Shown here piece after piece: positions 59,736 through 64,000 of a stretch of DNA of 64,000 bases (position 1 is the stretch's first letter; each line of letters begins with the position of its first letter). Made by a program: the position numbers and the translations under genes. This DNA is from CAYVUV01 sp964455095. GTDB lineage: Bacteria > Desulfobacterota > Binatia > HRBIN30 > CADEER01. A model generated the notes under the pieces. It was not told the DNA's origin. It did not search any database and worked only from the letters and a program-made list of their open reading frames with translations. The stretch spans positions 7,635 to 71,634 of the forward strand of contig CAYVUV010000291.1 of assembly GCA_964455095.1 (NCBI GenBank), written 5' to 3'.

Positions 59736-60254
59736 ATGACCTGGCAGGGGGAACAGAAGCTCGCGCGCCGACTGAGCGCGCTGTGCGGGAGGTGTGTGCC
59801 GATTGGCGCGCTGCTGTTGGTGCTGTTGCTCTGGGCGGCGCCTGCGCGCGCCGCGGAGCTGCCGGCGGCGACGGAGTCGGCGCTGAAGTCGTCGGATCTC
59901 ATCTACGTGGCGACGCGGCGCCGCGACGGCACGCAGAGCTCGGTGAAGCCGATCTGGTTCTTCTACCAGGGCGGTGGCAAGCTGTTCTTCACCACTTCGC
60001 CCGGGAGCTGGAAAGCGCGGCGGATCGCGGCCGGGAGCCCGCTGTACATCTGGGTGGGGAAGAAGGACGGTCCGTTCCTGCTCGGCGAGGCGCAGCGCGT
60101 CGACGATGCCGCGCTGGTCGACCAGATGGGGCAAGCCTACGCCGACAAGTACTGGATCGCCTGGCTGGGCTTCTTCAAGCCGCGCAGCGGGCGCGTCACC
60201 GGCGGCCAGACGGTGGCCTACGAAGTCGCGCTGCGTCCCGGCACGCCGCCTTGA
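59736..60254 (+). CDS. Exported PNPOx-like flavin/haem split-barrel protein
   Basis: 172 residues from the ATG at 59736, with GGGAGG upstream. A signal peptide (VPIGALLLVLLLWAAPARA) precedes a split-barrel domain: SDLIYVATRRRDGTQSSVKP, IWFFYQGGGKLFFTTSPGSW, KARRIAAGSPLYIWVG and KYWIAWLGFFKPRSGRV. This is the pyridoxamine-phosphate-oxidase-like fold, which normally binds FMN, F420 or haem in the cytoplasm. Export is unusual; the cofactor would have to be added or recruited outside. The family is abundant in F420 producers. Confidence 0.8.
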   Translation: MTWQGEQKLARRLSALCGRCVPIGALLLVLLLWAAPARAAELPAATESALKSSDLIYVATRRRDGTQSSVKPIWFFYQGGGKLFFTTSPGSWKARRIAAGSPLYIWVGKKDGPFLLGEAQRVDDAALVDQMGQAYADKYWIAWLGFFKPRSGRVTGGQTVAYEVALRPGTPP

Positions 60255-60260
60255 GCGTGC

Positions 60261-60293
60261 ACCGCGGAGGCGCGTCGGGCGCGCCTCCGCGGT
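60261..60293. terminator. 14-bp perfect hairpin between convergent genes
   Basis: ACCGCGGAGGCGCG (60261-60274), a 5-base loop, and CGCGCCTCCGCGGT (60280-60293), between the stops of the exported PNPOx-like gene and the acyl-CoA dehydrogenase. Suited to both strands. No U-tract. Confidence 0.7.
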
Positions 60294-60298
60294 GGCGG

Positions 60299-61471
60299 CT
60301 ACTTCAACTCGTTGCGCGTGTAGCCGAGCAAGGTGCGCGCGATGATCAGGCGCTGGATCTCGCCGGTGCCTTCGTAGATGTCGGTGATGCGGACATCGCG
60401 GAACCATTTCTCCAACAGGTGCTCGCGCGACACCGCCATGGGGCCGAGGATCTCGATGCAGCCCTGCGTGATCTCGCGCACGGCGGAGCCGGCCTTGGCC
60501 TTGGCGACCGACGCCTCCATGTTGTTGGGCTTGCCGTGGTCGGCCAGCCACGAGGCGCGCAGGGTGGCGAGCTTGGCGGCTTGAAACACGGCTTCGAGGC
60601 GGCGGAACTTGTCGGCCGCGGCCGACTGACCGGCGAGGCCGTCGCCGTACGCGATCTCGACGCCGCCTTCGCGCAGCGCGTCGCGCGTGAAGTCGAGTGC
60701 CGCCTCGGCCATACCGAGGCCGATGGCGGCGACCATCGGCCGCGTCATGTTGAAGGTCTTCATGACGCCGCGGAAGCCACCCGACCCACCGGTCGGGATG
60801 GTCTCGTCGCTGCCGAGCAGGTTCTCGCGCGGGATGCGGCAGTCCTGAAAGACGTAGGCCGCCGTGTCGTCGGCGCGGATGCCGAGCTTCTTTTCCTTGT
60901 GCGCGACGATGAAACCGGGGGTGCCTTTTTCGACCAGGAACGACTTGATGCCGGCGCGGCCGGCGGCGCGGTCGATCGTTGCCCACACCACCACGCCGTC
61001 GGCGCGGCAGCCGGTGGTGACGAAGATCTTCTCGCCGTTCAACACCCAGTGGTCGCCGTCGAGCACGGCGGTAGTGCGCACGAGGGAGGGGTCCGACCCG
61101 CACCCCGGCTCGGTGATCGCCATCGCCAGCGTCAGGTTGCCCCACTTCGCCTTCTGGGCATCGGTCCCGGCCGCCTGCAGCGCGGAGTTGCCGAGGCCGC
61201 GATCGCGGCGGCGCATGCGCACCGAGTAGTCGCCCCAGGTCTGGCCCATGGCGATCAGCGTCATCAGCACGGCCATGCCGCTGTCTGCGGCGGTGCGGTC
61301 ACCCATCAGGGTCATGAAGTTGGGGTGGGTCTTCGCCTCGGGCAGCTCGTCGGGCGGGAACTCGTGCTCGTTTTCGTCGTAGTGGCGGGCGTAGCGGCGC
61401 GCGACGAGCGATTCGGCGCGCACGGCGTCGAGTACCTTGCGGTCGTTGGCAGACAGGGCGAAATCGATCAT
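60299..61471 (-). CDS. Acyl-CoA dehydrogenase
   Basis: 390 residues. A FAD flavoprotein that introduces the alpha,beta double bond in acyl-CoA. Seen: LAMAITEPGCGSDPSLVRTTA (FAD/substrate loop), VLNGEKIFVTTGCRADGVVVW, FLVEKGTPGFIVAHKEKKLG, and the catalytic Glu in ITDIYEGTGEIQRLIIA. Length is normal. It lies immediately downstream of a second acyl-CoA dehydrogenase on the same strand (33-base gap) and an HxlR regulator, forming a degradation operon. Confidence 0.95.
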   Translation of the reverse strand: MIDFALSANDRKVLDAVRAESLVARRYARHYDENEHEFPPDELPEAKTHPNFMTLMGDRTAADSGMAVLMTLIAMGQTWGDYSVRMRRRDRGLGNSALQAAGTDAQKAKWGNLTLAMAITEPGCGSDPSLVRTTAVLDGDHWVLNGEKIFVTTGCRADGVVVWATIDRAAGRAGIKSFLVEKGTPGFIVAHKEKKLGIRADDTAAYVFQDCRIPRENLLGSDETIPTGGSGGFRGVMKTFNMTRPMVAAIGLGMAEAALDFTRDALREGGVEIAYGDGLAGQSAAADKFRRLEAVFQAAKLATLRASWLADHGKPNNMEASVAKAKAGSAVREITQGCIEILGPMAVSREHLLEKWFRDVRITDIYEGTGEIQRLIIARTLLGYTRNELK

Positions 61472-61504
61472 GGGCAGCCTCCTTCTCCGTTGCGAGCTGG
61501 CGAC

Positions 61505-62599
61505 CTAGACGGACGCCATGCCCTCCAGCACGCCGAGCGTACGCGCGTTGCGGTACCACATCTCGACCGGATGCTCGCGGATGAAGCCGTGGCCGCCGAG
61601 TACCTGGACGCCATTGTCGGCGATCCACATCGATTTTTCGGCCGCGTACGCGCGCGCCAGGTGCGCGCTGCGCGTGGCGTCGGCGCCCTGCTCGAGCTCG
61701 CTGGCTGCCTGCCAGACCAGCCAGCGAGTCGACTCGATCTCGATGTGCATCTCGGCGAGGCGGAAGGCGATCGACTGCTTGCGCGCGATCACTTCGTCGA
61801 AGGCCACGCGTTCCTTGGCATAAGGCACGCAATACTCGAGGACGGCGCGCGAGAGGCCGGTCATCACGGCACCGAGCGCGACCCGGCTGTGGTTCAGCAG
61901 CCGGCGGATGTCGGCGCCGGCTCCGCCGCCGAGGCGGTCGCTGTCGGCGACGCGCACGCCGTCGAGCTGCAACGTCACCGTCGGCAGCGCGTGCAGGCCG
62001 AGATTCTTCTCGACCGCGGAGACGGTCAGCCCGTCGGCGTCGCGCGGCACGATGAAGGCCTCGAGCCCGCCGTCGCGGCCGGCGACGACGAGAAAGTGGC
62101 TGGCGCGGTCGCCCATCGGCACGAAGCACTTGGTGCCGCTCAGCACGTAGCCCTTGCCGTTGCGGGCGGCCGCGGTGCGCGGCGCGAGCGGATTGAAGAC
62201 CGCGCTCGGCTCGGTGATGGCCAGCGACGCGACGTGGTAGCGCGGGCCGCAAAAGGCCGGCAGGTGGGCCTGGCGCTGCTCCTCGGTGCCCTGATCGGCC
62301 ACGGCGTAGGCGAACAATGCCGGCGCCGCGGCGGCCAAGGCGAGCGCGGCGTCGCCGCAGGCCAGCTCTTCGAGCACGATGGCGTTGGTGATCGGCGAGC
62401 GCGGCGCGCCGTAGCCACCGTAGGCTTCCGGCAGCTGGGTCTGCGTCAATCCCAGCTCCCAGGCCTGTGCCAACACGGCCTCGGGAATGGCCGCCGCCTC
62501 GTCGTACTCCCGCGCCACCGGCCGCAGGGCCTCGGCGGCGAAAGCGCGCATGGCCTCGCGCGCGGTCTCCTGATCCTCGCTCGGTTCGAATGCGATCAT
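61505..62599 (-). CDS. Acyl-CoA dehydrogenase (second subunit or paralogue)
   Basis: 364 residues from the ATG at 62599, which overlaps the regulator stop by four bases (ATGA). Seen: LGLTQTQLPEAYGGYG, ASLAITEPSAVFNPLAPRTA (TEP with a non-standard loop), LSGTKCFVPMGDRASHF and GGHGFIREHPVEMWYRNAR. The C-terminus stops at LGVLEGMASV, so the usual catalytic YEGT-type segment is replaced by LEG, and the last helices are shorter than in its neighbour. It may act with the 60299 protein as a heteromer, as known for some sterol or xenobiotic dehydrogenases. Confidence 0.9.
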   Translation of the reverse strand: MIAFEPSEDQETAREAMRAFAAEALRPVAREYDEAAAIPEAVLAQAWELGLTQTQLPEAYGGYGAPRSPITNAIVLEELACGDAALALAAAAPALFAYAVADQGTEEQRQAHLPAFCGPRYHVASLAITEPSAVFNPLAPRTAAARNGKGYVLSGTKCFVPMGDRASHFLVVAGRDGGLEAFIVPRDADGLTVSAVEKNLGLHALPTVTLQLDGVRVADSDRLGGGAGADIRRLLNHSRVALGAVMTGLSRAVLEYCVPYAKERVAFDEVIARKQSIAFRLAEMHIEIESTRWLVWQAASELEQGADATRSAHLARAYAAEKSMWIADNGVQVLGGHGFIREHPVEMWYRNARTLGVLEGMASV

Positions 62600-63375
62600 G
62601 CCACACTCCTCGTCGCTTTCTTGTTGGTCGGCTTGGTTGCCGCCGCGCGGGTGCGCGGACGTGGCGAACGGGCGATCTGATGGAAGTAGTAGTCCATGGC
62701 CTCGCGGCCGCCGTCCTTGTTCATCAGGCCCTGGCGCACCGCCGTCGCGGCGTCGGTAATGCCCAGCGCCACGGCGCACCAGACGCGCGCTTCGGCGGTG
62801 TAGCGGACGTCGGCGCGCTCGGCGAAGCCCGCCCGCACCGTGCAGGCACCATCGGCGATGCGCACCGTCCAGACGCCGCCGCCCAGGCCGGTGAGCCGGA
62901 TCTCGAAGGTGAGGTTGACGCCGGCGGCGCGATCCTCGCGCAGCAGGAACGGCAGCGCCTCGAGCACCGACAGCGCCGAGGTGGCGCTGAAGCGGTTGGG
63001 ATCGACCTGCAGGTCGTCCAGGCCGCAGTGCAGGTACCAGCGCGCGATGGCGGCGATGATCGGTTCGAGCGACCGGCCGCGCGCCGTCAGGTGGTAGGGC
63101 GCGCGGGGGTTGGTCTCGGTCTCGACGAAGCCGCGGGCGATCAAGTCGCGCAGGCGGCTCGACAGCACGCGCGGCGCGATGCCGCTGCGCACGCGCAACT
63201 CCTGGAAGCCGCACGGCCCGCCGAGCAGATGGCGCACCAACACCAGGGTCCAGCGGTCGCCGATGACGTCGAGCGCCCGGCCCACCGGGCAGAAGATCTG
63301 GCCCGGTTGCAGCACCGGCGCCACGCCGCCGGTGGCCTTCTTGCGTATTGATCTGGGCACGTGTGCACTACACAT
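62596..63375 (-). CDS. HxlR-type regulator fused to an SCP2-like domain
   Basis: 259 residues. The N-terminal winged helix (about 25-110) is HxlR-like: FCPVGRALDVIGDRWTLVLV, RHLLGGPCGFQELRVRSG, LSSRLRDLIARGFV. Residues about 135-230 form an SCP2-like sterol/lipid carrier domain (VWTVRIADGACTVRAGFAER, VRYTAEARVWCAVALG), with a basic tail. The fusion suggests a regulator that senses a lipid or acyl-CoA. It overlaps the acyl-CoA dehydrogenase gene, and a palindrome lies 14 bases upstream (63389-63407), fitting autoregulation of the operon and of the divergent SDR. Confidence 0.88.
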   Translation of the reverse strand: MCSAHVPRSIRKKATGGVAPVLQPGQIFCPVGRALDVIGDRWTLVLVRHLLGGPCGFQELRVRSGIAPRVLSSRLRDLIARGFVETETNPRAPYHLTARGRSLEPIIAAIARWYLHCGLDDLQVDPNRFSATSALSVLEALPFLLREDRAAGVNLTFEIRLTGLGGGVWTVRIADGACTVRAGFAERADVRYTAEARVWCAVALGITDAATAVRQGLMNKDGGREAMDYYFHQIARSPRPRTRAAATKPTNKKATRSVA

Positions 63376-63388
63376 ACCACAGTGAGAA

Positions 63389-63407
63389 CAGTATTCAAGA
63401 GATACTG
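63389..63407. promoter_or_regulatory. Candidate HxlR operator
   Basis: CAGTAT (63389-63394), a 7-base spacer and ATACTG (63402-63407), perfect arms. It lies in the 137-base gap between the regulator start (63375) and the divergent SDR (63513). AGTAT/ATACT arms resemble sites of the HxlR/YodB family. Binding is inferred. Confidence 0.5.
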
Positions 63408-63512
63408 ATGCCCGTATGGCGCGGCCCGGTTCGGTTCCGGGGCCGGCGCGGTGACAAACGTTCGTTTGAGATTCGCCAGGCCGCGCTCTATGGTCCGCCG
63501 ATCGGAGGAGAC

Positions 63513-64000
63513 ATGAGCAACGGGCGTTTCACGGATCGCGTCGCCTACGTCACCGGCGCCGCCTCGGGGTTGGGGCGGGCGACGGCGGCGCTGCTGGCGG
63601 CGGAGGGGGCGAAGGTGTTCGCCGTCGACCTCGACGGCGACGGCGTGCGGGAGACCGTCGGCGCCATTCGGGCGGCGGGGGGCACGGCGCTCGGCGGGGT
63701 GTGCGACGTGATGTCGCTCGAATCGGTCGAGGCCTCGGTCGAGTACGCGGTCGAGACCTTCGGCGGCCTCGGCCTGTTGATCAACGTCGCCGGCGTCGGG
63801 CGCTCGGCGCGCTTCGAGGAGATCGACGAGCGCGAGTGGGAGCGTGTGATCGGCGTCAACTTGACCGGCGTGTTCAACACCACCAAGGCGTCGATCACGC
63901 ATTTGTTGCAGCAGCCGAAGCCGGCAATCGTCAACGTCGCCTCGACCGCCGCGATGCGCGGGCAGGCATACGCGGCCCACTACGCGGCGTCGAAGGCGGG
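63513..64000 (+). CDS. Short-chain dehydrogenase/reductase (3' partial)
   Basis: Starts at the ATG at 63513, with GGAGGAG four bases upstream; 162 complete codons are in the window and the gene runs on. Classical SDR: YVTGAASGLGRATAALLA (TGxxxGLG), VFAVDLDGDGV (acidic end favours NAD), INVAGVGR (NAG-like) and the beginning of the active site, AHYAASKAG (YxxxK), right at the edge. It is divergent from the HxlR-SCP2 regulator and probably controlled by it, in the same acyl-CoA or lipid pathway. Confidence 0.9.
   Translation, partial: MSNGRFTDRVAYVTGAASGLGRATAALLAAEGAKVFAVDLDGDGVRETVGAIRAAGGTALGGVCDVMSLESVEASVEYAVETFGGLGLLINVAGVGRSARFEEIDEREWERVIGVNLTGVFNTTKASITHLLQQPKPAIVNVASTAAMRGQAYAAHYAASKA

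Overview
The window is 64 kb of high-GC, densely packed bacterial chromosome with about 62 protein-coding genes. I saw no rRNA, tRNA, CRISPR array, transposase or phage genes. The organism is Gram-negative: BamD, Tat translocase, Lgt, PBP1A, lipoprotein signal peptides and FabI are all present. It makes isoprenoids by the MEP route (IspH). Myxococcus-type Cys-rich repeats, MYXO-CTERM-like tails, paired EF-hand modules on exported proteins, acyl-CoA dehydrogenases, family III CoA-transferases, luciferase-like oxidoreductases and a wax-ester synthase together point to an uncultured deltaproteobacterium-like lineage. Candidatus Binatota is my best guess, but this is inference from gene content only; no phylogenetic marker was analysed.

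Layout. 1-5.6 kb: end of a thiolase, a membrane histidine kinase, a DUF5658 protein and two overlapping CoA-transferases. 5.9-11.2 kb: five consecutive exported proteins (a seven-repeat FG-GAP propeller, then four proteins with cohesin-like beta domains) ending in dockerin-like EF-hand pairs or in Cys-TM-Arg sorting tails. 11.2-20.8 kb: FabI, tandem Lgt paralogues, WS/DGAT, YhbY, an LLM oxidoreductase, a VapBC-like toxin-antitoxin pair, threonine ammonia-lyase, a Gfo/Idh/MocA oxidoreductase and HisC. 20.8-28.0 kb: a Gld-like ABC operon with DUF4340, then PolA. 28.1-37.1 kb: ECF sigma and anti-sigma factors, a CysO/CysM/E1 sulfur-carrier cysteine operon, BamD, and a translationally coupled run of an isochorismatase-like protein, SDR, DUF218 and DUF4911.

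37.2-49.4 kb: an adenylate cyclase, TatC and TatA/B, an HDAC-like deacetylase, PBP1A, a large multi-domain lipoprotein, a histidine phosphatase and two alpha/beta hydrolases. 49.4-54.5 kb: a Tat-type amidohydrolase, a repeat protein with a dockerin-like tail, and a PHM-like copper monooxygenase candidate that starts with the same dockerin-like module. 54.6-64 kb: GH38 alpha-mannosidase, a 2OG-Fe(II) oxygenase, IspH, GST, an exported PNPOx-like protein, two acyl-CoA dehydrogenases, an HxlR-SCP2 regulator and the start of an SDR.

The strongest lead for an undescribed system is the paired EF-hand module shared by five exported proteins at two distant loci, next to proteins with cohesin-like domains and surface-anchor tails. 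This looks like a possible non-cellulosomal extracellular assembly system. Second is the CysO-CysM operon with two E1-like proteins and no visible Mec hydrolase.
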